From Planctomycetaceae bacterium (lineage in GTDB: Bacteria; Planctomycetota; Planctomycetia; Pirellulales; Pirellulaceae), in NCBI GenBank assembly GCA_002717145.1, contig PBCP01000022.1, forward strand, positions 1-39,173: a DNA stretch of 39,173 nt, read 5' to 3'. This document shows positions 26,179 to 34,897 of the stretch, piece by piece (positions within the stretch are counted from its first letter, which is position 1; each line of letters starts with the position of its first letter). The notes beneath the pieces are model-generated. The model saw only the letters and a program-made list of their open reading frames with translations. It was not told the DNA's origin and ran no database searches. The translations under genes and the position numbers were made by a program.

Positions 26179-27267
26179 ATGAAACGTTTCAATAAACGTG
26201 CAGGCTTCACGCTGGTAGAACTTTTGGTTGTGATTGCAATCATCGGTATCTTGGTAGCGTTGTTGCTTCCTGCAGTGTCAGCTGCTCGTGAGGCGGCTCG
26301 TAAGATGTCGTGCAGCAACAATCTCAAGCAGATTGGACTCGCTATGCGTACGTATCACAATACGTACAATAGTCTTCCTCCAAACGGACTACTGTTTTGG
26401 GGACGTCAATCCAACAATGGACAAACCTGGGCTGGGGGCTCGAAAGCTTCCGTTTGGGTGAAACTGCTTCCATTCCTGGAACAGGATCCACTCTATAACA
26501 ATTTGAACTTTACGATCTCAGGTCGTAAGAATAGTGCCGTAGCTCCATTTGGTGGTGCATGGAACGGGTGGCCTCGTATGGAAACCACTCATGCAGTGAC
26601 TATCGATCGGAGCCGCGCGTTGCGTTCAGAAATCATTCCTGTGCTGATCTGTCCTTCGGCGAACGTGGATCCTTATATTCACCGTGCTAACTATGACATT
26701 GACCCAGCTACTTCAACTTACGGTTGGAGTCTTGGTGCTCAGCGAATGGGCTCATGGCAAGGTATCTGTAATAATTACCCTGGAAACATCTTCCAAACTG
26801 GTCCTGCCGGACATGGTAACGAAGGTCGTGGTTTCCGCGTTTCAGGTGTTTTTGCTCGTGGTCACTGGGCAGCCCGCTTCCGTGACGTAGCTGACGGTGA
26901 AAGTCAGGTGATTATGGTTGGTGAAATCCTACCACATAAATCTGACCACGCAGTCAACGGTTGGATGCACTACAATACTGACTGGATCGCAACTGTCGGT
27001 CCTGTCAACTATCCTGTTGTAGGTATTGGCGATCCAGGCTTCTCCTGGAATCGTGCGAACCCACCTCTAAATCCCAAAAACTGCTCACACTTTAAGAACT
27101 GGGCTACATCTCAGGGCTTTAAGTCACAGCATAAGGGTGGAGCACAGTTTGTATTGGTTGATGGTAGCGTTCAGTTCCTGAGCGAAAACATCGACTATAT
27201 CACTTACAACCGTTTAGGTGACCGTCGTGACGGTGGCCCACTTGGTGAACAGTGGAAAAACAACTAA
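26179..27267 (+). CDS. DUF1559 domain protein with type IV pilin-like N-terminus
   Basis: A 362 aa member of the large planctomycete DUF1559 (SBP_bac_10) family. The N-terminus is a prepilin signal: RAG|FTLVELLVVIAIIGILVALL with cleavage after G9, Phe10 to be methylated and Glu14 conserved, forming one membrane helix (10-30). AAREAARKMSCSNNLKQIGLAMRTYH follows, and the C-terminal QFVLVDGSVQFLSENIDY is the family signature. It is probably a surface or pseudopilin-like structural protein. Codon use is distinctive: Arg is almost always CGT, unlike the neighbours' mix of CGA/CGG/CGT, which suggests high expression. It ends 22 bp from the convergent isomerase gene. Confidence 0.95.
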   Translation: MKRFNKRAGFTLVELLVVIAIIGILVALLLPAVSAAREAARKMSCSNNLKQIGLAMRTYHNTYNSLPPNGLLFWGRQSNNGQTWAGGSKASVWVKLLPFLEQDPLYNNLNFTISGRKNSAVAPFGGAWNGWPRMETTHAVTIDRSRALRSEIIPVLICPSANVDPYIHRANYDIDPATSTYGWSLGAQRMGSWQGICNNYPGNIFQTGPAGHGNEGRGFRVSGVFARGHWAARFRDVADGESQVIMVGEILPHKSDHAVNGWMHYNTDWIATVGPVNYPVVGIGDPGFSWNRANPPLNPKNCSHFKNWATSQGFKSQHKGGAQFVLVDGSVQFLSENIDYITYNRLGDRRDGGPLGEQWKNN

Positions 27268-27289
27268 CTGGATAGCTGAGGCAACAGGG

Positions 27290-28105
27290 CTAACCATTTA
27301 CGACGGCCAGCATTTTGTCGTAGCCTTCCGATGCAACATCGTAAGGGTTGTCGGCCCAATGGTCCTCGCGGAATAATTCAAGTGAAAGATAGCCTTCATA
27401 CCCTGTTTCGGTAATAAGCTGCAAATATCGCTGCAAGTCGAAGATGCCATCGCCCGGCCAGACGCGGTCTTTGTCGTGTTGTGCTTCGCGCGGAGGTTCT
27501 GCAGGGACATCGTTGAAGTGACTAACGGCAATCTGACTTCCCGTCAGTTTTGAGATTGACTCCAGATCTCCCCCGCCTCGAAAGATATGAAACGGGTCGA
27601 GAACGGTAGTGGCATCGTTACGCCTCGATTTGTCCATGATTTGCATGGCATCCTCAATGGTATTAAGCTGTCCGACAAATCCTAAAAACTCCATCGCGGG
27701 CTTCACCCCAAATTGGTTGCCAAGTTCGAGTAATTCCCGGTAACGTGCTGCACCTGTGTCGTAGTTGGCCGTGCCAGACGGAGGGCCGGCGATGACATGT
27801 GGCGCACCAACGACTGCAGCTATTTCGATCCGGCGTTTAATCTCATCCCAGGCATCGATAAAAGCATCGCCTTCACTATCAAACCAGTCTCCGAGATAAA
27901 TGCACGTCGGGACCGCCAACCCGTTGTCGTCCAAGGCCTTTCTTACATCTGTAACACTTCCCCTGCCTTCATTGACAAAAGCGTCAATGTGATCGAACCA
28001 GAGTTCGATGGCTTCGAATCCTGATGTTTGGGCCACATCAATCTGCGTCATGATGTCAGTCGTCATGATAGTGCTTGCATTGAGACAAAGTTTGAAGTTG
28101 GACAT
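27290..28105 (-). CDS. Sugar phosphate isomerase/epimerase-like TIM-barrel protein
   Basis: The 271 aa protein has the xylose isomerase-like TIM barrel (AP endonuclease 2 family, PF01261). It lacks an export signal. Recognisable strands with probable metal ligands are FEAIELWFDH (E34), VKPAMEFLG, TTVLDPFHIFRGG, AVSHFND and YLSLELF. These Glu/Asp/His residues form the divalent-metal site in the family. It probably isomerises or epimerises a keto sugar; the substrate is undefined. It is the only gene on its strand here and is convergent with the DUF1559 gene. Confidence 0.92.
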   Translation of the reverse strand: MSNFKLCLNASTIMTTDIMTQIDVAQTSGFEAIELWFDHIDAFVNEGRGSVTDVRKALDDNGLAVPTCIYLGDWFDSEGDAFIDAWDEIKRRIEIAAVVGAPHVIAGPPSGTANYDTGAARYRELLELGNQFGVKPAMEFLGFVGQLNTIEDAMQIMDKSRRNDATTVLDPFHIFRGGGDLESISKLTGSQIAVSHFNDVPAEPPREAQHDKDRVWPGDGIFDLQRYLQLITETGYEGYLSLELFREDHWADNPYDVASEGYDKMLAVVNG

Positions 28106-28405
28106 CGCTTTTCACCGGTCTTAGGAATGAAATATCCTCTCATTTTACATCATCCCATTTCCATTCTCACGGTGCATCAAAGCTTGAATTCCAGATTGTC
28201 CAACAAATAATAAGAGGAGCGATGGAAAATGGATTAAGAATAATACTCATCAAGGCATACGCCCTGCTGTGCTCAAAAAACAATTTTCTCCATTGCCCCT
28301 CGAAGGGCTTTCAATAATTACAAGTAATGTAATTTGGCTGGCCTTGCCGAATTTACTTTTGGTAGACTATCGATTGTTGGTTGTCAATTAATTAGGTGGA
28401 ATCAG
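28106..28405. other. 300 bp intergenic region, isomerase / DUF1501
   Basis: Spacer between divergent genes that should hold both promoters. It contains one short frame with a good ribosome binding site (28222-28317, reported separately) and otherwise no element I can identify. Confidence 0.4.
28222..28317 (+). CDS. Possible 31-residue small protein
   Basis: A short frame beginning MENGLRIILIKAYALLCSKN, 31 aa, preceded by AGAGGAG five bases before the ATG, which is one of the best ribosome binding sites in the window. It is cationic and partly hydrophobic. It lies 88 bp upstream of the DUF1501 start on the same strand. With no homologue recognised and such a short length it may be chance or a leader peptide. 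Confidence 0.25.
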   Translation: MENGLRIILIKAYALLCSKNNFLHCPSKGFQ

Positions 28406-29758
28406 ATGACTCGTCGACCTCCGAGATTTTGTGATGGTGTCAATCGTCGAAACTTTCTTCAAATTGGAAGTATGGCGATGGGGGGAGCTACGTTACCACA
28501 ATTGCTGCAGGCGCAGGGAAACCAAAGTGAGCGACTGGGTCACAAGGCCAATATCATGGTGTTTTTGGCAGGCGGACCGCCACATCTTGATATGTTTGAC
28601 ATGAAACCTGAAGCGCCTGAGGAAATACGGGGGGAATTCTCACCGATTTCCACTTCGGTTCCTGGTTTTCAGGTTTGCGAGCATTTACCAATGCTTGCTG
28701 CCAGAGCTCATCAGTATTCGATTGTTCGGTCGTTATACGGAGCTGTCGATCGACATGATATATACCAGTGTCTGACGGGCCGGCTTTTCAGTGCCAATCA
28801 GCCAGTGGGCGGTTGGCCATCGATGGGCAGCGTGGTCTCCAAGCTTCGCGGCCATGCACAACGGGGAGTGCCGCCGTTTGTAACGATGACGCCTCGCATG
28901 AAGTCGTCTACATGGGGGCGTCTGGGGCCTTCAGGCTTTTTGGGAAAAGCTCATGCCCCGTTTGCTCCGGTTGCCGACGGTGCAAATAGTTTAACCTTAC
29001 AGGGAGTTGAAGCAGGACAGTTTTCGGGGCGAGCCGAGTTGCTTGCCAGCCTAGATGCACTCAAGAAGCAAGCGGCAAAGGTTTCTGAATTTGAAGGTGT
29101 TGATGCTTTCACGGAACAGGCTTTGGGAATCTTGACATCCAGCAAGCTGGCCAATGCGTTGGATATCACCAAAGAATCCCCCAGGACTCTTGAACGATAT
29201 GGTGGTGGTTCCTATGAAAAAGCCGGTTACGGAGATGCGTCTCATCTACACAATCACGACCTGATTGCAGCGCGACGTCTGGTGGAAGCCGGCGTGCGAA
29301 CTGTAACGGTCAACTACGGTCGATGGGACTGGCATGGTCAACCGCACGGAACAAATTTTGAAAATGCTCGTGATCACCTGCCCTATTTTGACAGGGGGAT
29401 TTCTGCGTTGATCGATGATCTACATGAACGCGGATTGGATCGGGATGTATCGGTCATCGTCTGGGGAGAATTTGGAAGGACACCACGGGTGAATCCTAAA
29501 GGCGGACGAGATCATTGGCCACGCGCCAACTTTGCTATGATGTTTGGAGGCGGGATTCTTCCCGGTCGTGTGGTCGGATCTACAAACCGATATGCTGAAG
29601 AACCAGATGATCGCCCGGTCCATATGCAAGACGTATTTGCCACGCTATACCATACGTTGGGTATCGATACGAATACAGCGACAGTCAATGATCTTCATGG
29701 CCGGCCTCGGTATCTCATCGATCATACGCTGTATCACAAGATTGAAGAATTGGTTTGA
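28406..29758 (+). CDS. DUF1501 domain protein, Tat-type leader
   Basis: A 450 aa DUF1501 protein of the alkaline phosphatase/sulfatase-like fold group. A twin-arginine leader (NRRNFLQIGSMAMGGATLPQ) begins near residue 13. Family signatures are AGGPPHLDMFDMKPEAPEEI, CEHLPMLAARAHQYSIVRS, VNYGRWDWHG and WGEFGRTPRVNPKGGRDHWP. The frame extends 72 bp upstream, but AGGTGG before ATG 28406 and the leader position favour this start. In planctomycetes the family usually neighbours DUF1549/DUF1553 cytochrome-like proteins; none is here. The molecular role is unknown. Stop is seven bases from the convergent WD40 gene. Confidence 0.94.
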   Translation: MTRRPPRFCDGVNRRNFLQIGSMAMGGATLPQLLQAQGNQSERLGHKANIMVFLAGGPPHLDMFDMKPEAPEEIRGEFSPISTSVPGFQVCEHLPMLAARAHQYSIVRSLYGAVDRHDIYQCLTGRLFSANQPVGGWPSMGSVVSKLRGHAQRGVPPFVTMTPRMKSSTWGRLGPSGFLGKAHAPFAPVADGANSLTLQGVEAGQFSGRAELLASLDALKKQAAKVSEFEGVDAFTEQALGILTSSKLANALDITKESPRTLERYGGGSYEKAGYGDASHLHNHDLIAARRLVEAGVRTVTVNYGRWDWHGQPHGTNFENARDHLPYFDRGISALIDDLHERGLDRDVSVIVWGEFGRTPRVNPKGGRDHWPRANFAMMFGGGILPGRVVGSTNRYAEEPDDRPVHMQDVFATLYHTLGIDTNTATVNDLHGRPRYLIDHTLYHKIEELV

Positions 29759-29765
29759 TTCCCGG

Positions 29766-30647
29766 TTAATCAAATGTCCAGTGTATTACCTGGCGATCAA
29801 AGCTGCCTGAAACAAGATGATGGCCATCCGGTGAGAAAGCCAGACTGTAGACCGTATTTGTGTGCTGTTGAAGTGTTTCTTTTAGCCTGAAAGTCTCTAA
29901 ACTCCACACACAGATTTTGCCATCCTGCCCACCGCTGGCCAGCCATTTGCCGTCGCGAGAAAATGTCAGGCCTCTTATATATCCTTTGTGGCCACGAAAG
30001 TTCCCCTGGATTTCACCCGTGGCTCGATTCCACACGGTCACCTTTCCATCTCCTCCGGCAGTCGCAAACAGATCGGATGTGTGTTTGGCAAACGCAACAG
30101 CATGGACTCCTTTCGTGTGGTGGATTTGCTTCAGTTTCACGTCACCTTCACGACTCCAGAGAAATACTTCACTCTGAATACTTCCTGAGAGAATGTGTTT
30201 TCCGTCAGGGCTTGTGTCCACACTGTGTGCCCGGCCGGTCATGCCGTCGATCTCTTTTAACTGTCCGCCCGTCGTCCAGATTCTAACCTTCTTATCGAAA
30301 CCGGTGCTTACAAAGTGTTCTCCATCGTCTCCAAGAAATGCAACGCTTTGGACGTAATCCGAAGAGCCAGCCAGAGATATTTCGGCAATCAAGCTGGAGG
30401 TGTTAACAAGTTTAACAACTTTATCGAGCCCGCCGGTTAGGATCTTGTCACCGTTGGGTGAAAAACGAACGGCAGCGACCCCGTCCGCATGAAGTTCTGT
30501 GACTTTGCGAACCATCCATGTATCCGTAGCCCAGACTAATATTCGGTGGTTTAGACTGCCGGCCACCACGTATTTCCCGTCATTGGAATAGTCGACGCTG
30601 TAAATCGCATTCGTCGAACCGTTAGGTAAAACTTGATGAGTTGTCAT
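29766..30647 (-). CDS. WD40-repeat beta-propeller protein
   Basis: A 293 aa protein made almost entirely of seven WD40 repeats, each ending in a W-like dipeptide: LVWA, KLVN, RIWT, FLWS, TVWN, CVWS, IHWT. This gives one closed seven-bladed propeller with no signal peptide and no attached domain, so it is probably a cytoplasmic scaffold. The frame runs 45 bp further upstream inside the preceding dehydrogenase gene; ATG 30647 (MTTHQVLPNGS) is preferred because the first blade starts there. It is the last gene of a four-gene minus-strand operon, 10 bp after the dehydrogenase stop. Confidence 0.93.
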   Translation of the reverse strand: MTTHQVLPNGSTNAIYSVDYSNDGKYVVAGSLNHRILVWATDTWMVRKVTELHADGVAAVRFSPNGDKILTGGLDKVVKLVNTSSLIAEISLAGSSDYVQSVAFLGDDGEHFVSTGFDKKVRIWTTGGQLKEIDGMTGRAHSVDTSPDGKHILSGSIQSEVFLWSREGDVKLKQIHHTKGVHAVAFAKHTSDLFATAGGDGKVTVWNRATGEIQGNFRGHKGYIRGLTFSRDGKWLASGGQDGKICVWSLETFRLKETLQQHTNTVYSLAFSPDGHHLVSGSFDRQVIHWTFD

Positions 30648-30657
30648 GTCGTTATGC

Positions 30658-31704
30658 TCAGTCAGGGAATCCAGATTCAACGCCGATCGCATGGCACGTG
30701 TCCTGGATCATGTCGATGGTGGTTTGAGATAACTCAATTCCCTCGGCGCGACGATGGGCTCGCGTATTGTATTCAATTTCCCCTGGCATCAGGATCTTGT
30801 TATTTTCATCCATTAACTTGGCGCCGCGCACATAATCGCAGTAGCGACTAACTTCCTGATGGAAGTATTCGTCCGATTGTAGTTTTTGGCGATCCATGAT
30901 GATCGAGAGCATGCCATTGGTTAATACATTGGCTCGTTCAGGATTCGTGCAGGAACCGCCCGTCAACGCCCCAGCCATCATTTCAATAATGATACTCAAG
31001 GCATACCCTTTGTGCCCCGCAATCGGCAGGATCGAACCGGCTGGAGGCCCATAGAAAGTCTTAGGGTCGGTTGTTGGTTGGCCTTCACTGTCGATAATGC
31101 AGCCCTCAGGAACCTGTTTACCTGCATGTAACGCGACTCTAATTTTGCCTTCTGCAATTGTGCAAGCCGACATATCCAGAATGAGTGGGAATTCGCTGTC
31201 GGTAGGAACACCAGCTGCAAAGGGATTGGCTGACAAACGTCTTTCTATTGCACCGTAAGGAGCGACTAGATTTCCCATCCCGCTAGTATTAACAAAGTGT
31301 ACGGATACCATGCCCGCTTCGGCGCACATTTCAGGCCAGTCACCAATTCGTCCAAGGTGAGCACTGTCTTTCAGGGCAATGACCGCTACGCCATGTTCTC
31401 TTGCGCGTTCGATTCCTAGTGCCATGGCCTGTTGCCCGATGGATTGTCCGAGGCCTACTTTACCATCCACAACGACCATCGATCCATTGTCAGTTTCGAT
31501 ATCGATTGTTTGATTTAGTTGAGTTTTGCCTTCCTGAATCCATTTGATATATGTCGGAATTCTGATGACACCATGCGAGTCGTGACCGGACAAGTTGGCG
31601 TTGACCAGACGTTGTGCAACAACCTCGGCTTCCTCTTTATTTGAACCGATAGCTAAAAAGATTCGCCGTGTTAGGTCGATAAGGAAATCTGCCTGTAGGA
31701 TCAT
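30658..31704 (-). CDS. LDH2/MDH2-type 2-hydroxyacid dehydrogenase
   Basis: The 348 aa protein belongs to the type-2 malate/L-lactate dehydrogenase family (Ldh_2, PF02615), which includes ureidoglycolate dehydrogenase AllD, hydroxycarboxylate dehydrogenase YbiC and sulfolactate dehydrogenase ComC. Signatures are LSGHDSHGVIRIPTYI (about 44-59, catalytic His), ALKDSAHLGRIGDWPE, PFAAGVPTDSEFPLILDMS and AGHKGYALSIIIEMMAGALTGG. It should oxidise or reduce a 2-hydroxy/2-keto acid with NAD(P) in the cytoplasm. It follows the PAL-like gene by 43 bp and precedes the WD40 gene. Confidence 0.94.
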   Translation of the reverse strand: MILQADFLIDLTRRIFLAIGSNKEEAEVVAQRLVNANLSGHDSHGVIRIPTYIKWIQEGKTQLNQTIDIETDNGSMVVVDGKVGLGQSIGQQAMALGIERAREHGVAVIALKDSAHLGRIGDWPEMCAEAGMVSVHFVNTSGMGNLVAPYGAIERRLSANPFAAGVPTDSEFPLILDMSACTIAEGKIRVALHAGKQVPEGCIIDSEGQPTTDPKTFYGPPAGSILPIAGHKGYALSIIIEMMAGALTGGSCTNPERANVLTNGMLSIIMDRQKLQSDEYFHQEVSRYCDYVRGAKLMDENNKILMPGEIEYNTRAHRRAEGIELSQTTIDMIQDTCHAIGVESGFPD

Positions 31705-31747
31705 AGGTGAGTGCTTTCAGTGACTAGGGAGATAGGGGCAAGGAGGG

Positions 31748-32743
31748 TTAGATTCGGGTGAGTTTTTGAAGAGCTGGTGAGCTTTCGGGTGCCAGGCCTT
31801 TGCAGCCACCGGCTGCCCAGACGACTTCGGTGAGGTACAGATTGCCAGCGAAATCAACTCGGATGTTATGTGGAGCATAAAAGTCACCTGGACTGGACGT
31901 GGCGTCATCACCACCGATTTGACAAAGTACTTCTCCATCCTGTGTTAAAACAGAAAGTCTTCCGCCAGGGGCTCCGGCAAACGGAGGTTCGGCACCGGGA
32001 AACATTCCTGCCCGGTAGCCCAGTTCAAAAACGTAGACCTCGCCATCAGGGCCAAAGTCGAGTGAGGCAGGTCTGGCTAGTCCGTCGATCAGGCGAATGA
32101 AATCACCGTCAGGGCTGAAGATCTGGATCCGGTCATTTTCGCGGTCTGCGACCCAGATTTCCCCTGTGGAGGCAATGCGCAGATCGTGGGGAACCGCAAA
32201 TTGGCCGGGCTTGTTTCCCGGATCTCCCCAACTCTGGATGTGCTCGCCAGTGGATGTGAAGTGATGAATACGGGCATTCCCATACCCATCCGACACATAG
32301 AAACTCTTGTCTTCAGCGATTGCCAGATTGGTTGGAAAGTTAAAGGGCCCTGCCGAATACTTGATATTTCGGTAGTCGACATTCGTTGTGCCGGTATCTG
32401 ACTGTTGCCCGCGCTTTCCAAGCGTCATCGATACATTGCCCTGTAGATCGTACTTGGTAACGGTATGTCCAAAGTCGTCCGTCAGGAACAGTTCGTCGTC
32501 CGCGGAAATGGTGATGCCGTGAGGACGCACAAAGTCTGTTTCGCCCCAGTCTCCGACATAGTTGCCGTCTGAGTCAAAGAAAATGAGTTCCCGGTCTCCG
32601 CGATTAAATACATAGACGTTATTGTCTGAGGTGAAGTGTACGGCCACGACGTCCAGCCAATTCACCCCTTCCGGGCGTTTTGCCCATTGGCCATCGGCTT
32701 CAAAGCGAAAGTCATCGTTTCCAATCGTCTCAGTAGTGCTCAT
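31748..32743 (-). CDS. NHL-repeat propeller, peptidyl-alpha-hydroxyglycine lyase (PAL)-like
   Basis: A 331 aa six-bladed propeller with NHL repeats. The segment FPTNLAIAEDKSFYVSDGYG followed by NARIHHF and GQFAVPHDLRI closely follows the PAL domain of peptidylglycine alpha-amidating enzyme. The three zinc-binding histidines of PAL have counterparts at H75 (RPHGI), H186 (VPHDL) and H292 (APHNI), with similar spacing. PAL splits alpha-hydroxyglycine amides into an amide and glyoxylate. There is no signal peptide and no monooxygenase partner in the window, so the bacterial substrate differs from animal peptide amidation. The gene starts three bases after the sulfatase stop. Confidence 0.88.
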   Translation of the reverse strand: MSTTETIGNDDFRFEADGQWAKRPEGVNWLDVVAVHFTSDNNVYVFNRGDRELIFFDSDGNYVGDWGETDFVRPHGITISADDELFLTDDFGHTVTKYDLQGNVSMTLGKRGQQSDTGTTNVDYRNIKYSAGPFNFPTNLAIAEDKSFYVSDGYGNARIHHFTSTGEHIQSWGDPGNKPGQFAVPHDLRIASTGEIWVADRENDRIQIFSPDGDFIRLIDGLARPASLDFGPDGEVYVFELGYRAGMFPGAEPPFAGAPGGRLSVLTQDGEVLCQIGGDDATSSPGDFYAPHNIRVDFAGNLYLTEVVWAAGGCKGLAPESSPALQKLTRI

Positions 32744-32746
32744 TGG

Positions 32747-34135
32747 TTATTCCAGCGGAAGTTTGCGAGGCATGGCTGCATCGGTTTCGGTGAGCCATTG
32801 GGTTAACTGTTGGTTTAATCGTGTGGCTAGACGTGGGCGTTTGGAGATAAGGTTGTTTGTTTCACCAATGTCCTTGGCTACATTATAAAGTTCGAGTTGA
32901 TCGGTTGTGTAATGACGGACTAATTTGTAATCACCACTTCGTACAGCACCGGCTAATGAATTGCTGCGATGCCAGGCATAGTTAGGGAAGTGAAAGTAAA
33001 TACTCTGTCGGTGAAGTCTGCCTCCCTTGAATAATGGAGCCAATGACTCACCATCACAGACCGGTTCGGGTGCTAATCCGCAGACTTCCAGAATGGTAGG
33101 GAAGAAGTCCATGCTAATAACGGGTGTATCGTTTATTTGCTCAGGGGCAATCGTGCCAGGCCAGCGAATCATGAGGGGGACTCGGATTCCTCCTTCGTAG
33201 ATGTGTCCCTTCGATTCGCGTAAAGGGCGGTTGTCCGAAACTCCGGCAAAGCCGCCGTTATCTGAGGTGAAGATGACGAGTGTATTTTCACTAAGGTTGT
33301 TCTTTTCCAGTTGGTGCATGATGCGACCAAAGGACGCATCCAATGCCTCGATCATAGCTCCATAGCGAGTATCATTGAGTCCGGGGCCGACTCTGGTCTC
33401 ATATTTTTTTAACAGGTTGTCCGGCGCTTCCATTGGCCAGTGAACGGAGTAGTTCCATAAACAGGCAAAGAATGGTTCATTGCCGGGGGATTCAATAAAT
33501 CGACAAACCTCATCTGCTAAGCGGTCCGGTAGGTACTCCCCTTCCCTTCTGTCCGGTAGATTGTGGATTCGATAGGGATCGAAAAATGTCGGAGGACCTC
33601 CGTAGATGCATCCGCCAAAATTCAAGTCGAAGCCCTGATTTTCAGGATAATACTTAGCAACTCCTTCTCCATGGGGGCCGATGCCTGTACCGGCAATGTG
33701 CCACTTGCCGAAAAAACCTGTCTTATAGCCGGCAGAACGAAGGCGTTCGGCGATCGTGGTGTAAGAGGGGGCGAGATAATCGAACATTTCAGCGCCGGTA
33801 TGGGTTGCATGTTCAGGAGTGAACTGGGAACGATCGGGAATGTGGTTTGTGATGCGCAGGCGTGCCGGAGCCAGCCCGGTGATTAAAGCAGCGCGAGTCG
33901 GAGAGCAAACGGGCGCGGCCGCATAGGCGTTTGTAAATCGGATTCCCTGCCTCGCAAATTTGTCGAGATAGGGCGTGTCCACTAATAGGTTGCCCTGACA
34001 TGCTAAATCCATCCATGCAAGATCGTCCGCCATGACCAGAACAATGTTCGGCTTGCTGTCCTGAGCCGATATGGAGCGATTCAGCAAAATAAATAAAAAG
34101 CAAACGATGGTCGTGAATACAGGAGTTTGACGCAT
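32747..34135 (-). CDS. Exported sulfatase (S1 family)
   Basis: A 462 aa sulfatase with signal peptide (about 1-24), metal motif VLVMADDLAWMDLACQG and formylglycine motif C-S-P-T-R (77-81) within APVCSPTRAALITG. GKWHIAGTG, WNYSVHWPMEAP, FTSDNGGFAGVS and YEGGIRVPLMIRWPG complete the S1 pattern. LAPARLRITNHIPD just after the active site and the NLPDRREGEYLPDRL stretch help define its subfamily but I do not name one. It is the first gene of a four-gene minus-strand operon. Confidence 0.95.
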   Translation of the reverse strand: MRQTPVFTTIVCFLFILLNRSISAQDSKPNIVLVMADDLAWMDLACQGNLLVDTPYLDKFARQGIRFTNAYAAAPVCSPTRAALITGLAPARLRITNHIPDRSQFTPEHATHTGAEMFDYLAPSYTTIAERLRSAGYKTGFFGKWHIAGTGIGPHGEGVAKYYPENQGFDLNFGGCIYGGPPTFFDPYRIHNLPDRREGEYLPDRLADEVCRFIESPGNEPFFACLWNYSVHWPMEAPDNLLKKYETRVGPGLNDTRYGAMIEALDASFGRIMHQLEKNNLSENTLVIFTSDNGGFAGVSDNRPLRESKGHIYEGGIRVPLMIRWPGTIAPEQINDTPVISMDFFPTILEVCGLAPEPVCDGESLAPLFKGGRLHRQSIYFHFPNYAWHRSNSLAGAVRSGDYKLVRHYTTDQLELYNVAKDIGETNNLISKRPRLATRLNQQLTQWLTETDAAMPRKLPLE

Positions 34136-34233
34136 AATTCGGTGGCCTACTTTAGCGAAGAAGCAATTGAGGCTATTCTAATAGTTTCAGTAAAATTCCA
34201 TTATATCAAGCCGTTTAAGCAGTCGGGGGATTG

Positions 34234-34839
34234 GTGTTGGCGAGGTACATCCTATTAGGCGTCATGGTCCTGCTTGCGTCCTTTGGAGGGGCGTATGTGA
34301 CAAACCTTGTGTTTGAAAATCGTATGAAGCCGAACTATTCGTTGGTCCCGAATGAACCCGCCGGGGATCTCATGAACGACATGACGGCTGAAATGGAAAC
34401 GCCCGACCGGAACTTTGTAACCGTTGATGAAACTGAATTGCCAGATGCTGCAGAAGTCATTGGTGTTGAGGTTAATGGTCAGTCTTACGCGTTTCCCAAA
34501 AAGTATATGTCGGGTGTTGGTGACCATATTGCATCAGAAGTTTTCGGTGGTCTTCCGGTGGCAGTCACCTATTGCAACGAGTCGGAATGCGTTCGTGTGT
34601 TTTCGAACAGAGAATCATCATCCAGGATTGAATTGGAACAGTTTGGGTTAATTAACAATGGTATGTCCGTGAAATTTCAGGGGAAAGTGTACGCACAGGA
34701 ATCGGGCGACATACCGTTGGAAGACTACGATTTTACGGTTGTTAGCTGGCTGGAATGGAAAGCAGCCAATCCATCAGGATTGGTCTTAACCGAGTTGATC
34801 TGGGAGGACGAGCAGGACTCGTCTGAAAGAGGCGATTGA
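34234..34839 (+). CDS. Membrane-anchored DUF3179-like protein
   Basis: About 201 aa from GTG 34234 (TTG 34231 and ATG 34264 are alternatives; a GGGGGA stretch lies just upstream). An N-terminal hydrophobic helix (about 3-24) would anchor or export it. The core VIGVEVNGQSYAFPKKYMS, GGLPVAVTYCNESECVRVF and a following INNGMSVKFQGKVY match the DUF3179 pattern, but the usual TYC-x-x-C spacing is changed to C-x4-C and the domain is shorter than usual. The function is unknown. It is divergent from the sulfatase and convergent with the second DUF1501 gene. Confidence 0.7.
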   Translation: MLARYILLGVMVLLASFGGAYVTNLVFENRMKPNYSLVPNEPAGDLMNDMTAEMETPDRNFVTVDETELPDAAEVIGVEVNGQSYAFPKKYMSGVGDHIASEVFGGLPVAVTYCNESECVRVFSNRESSSRIELEQFGLINNGMSVKFQGKVYAQESGDIPLEDYDFTVVSWLEWKAANPSGLVLTELIWEDEQDSSERGD

Positions 34840-34842
34840 TCA

Positions 34843-34862
34843 TCAGGCTTTAAGCCTGAATT
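34843..34862. terminator. Short hairpin between DUF3179-like and DUF1501 genes
   Basis: TCAGGCT (34843-34849) and AGCCTGA (34853-34859) pair perfectly around a 3 nt loop. The following T-run is weak (ATTTA), so termination is plausible but not certain. It lies just after the DUF3179-like stop and 39 bp from the convergent stop. Confidence 0.5.
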
Positions 34863-34897
34863 TATCCACAATGACTTTGTTTCTTCCAGTTGGGGGA

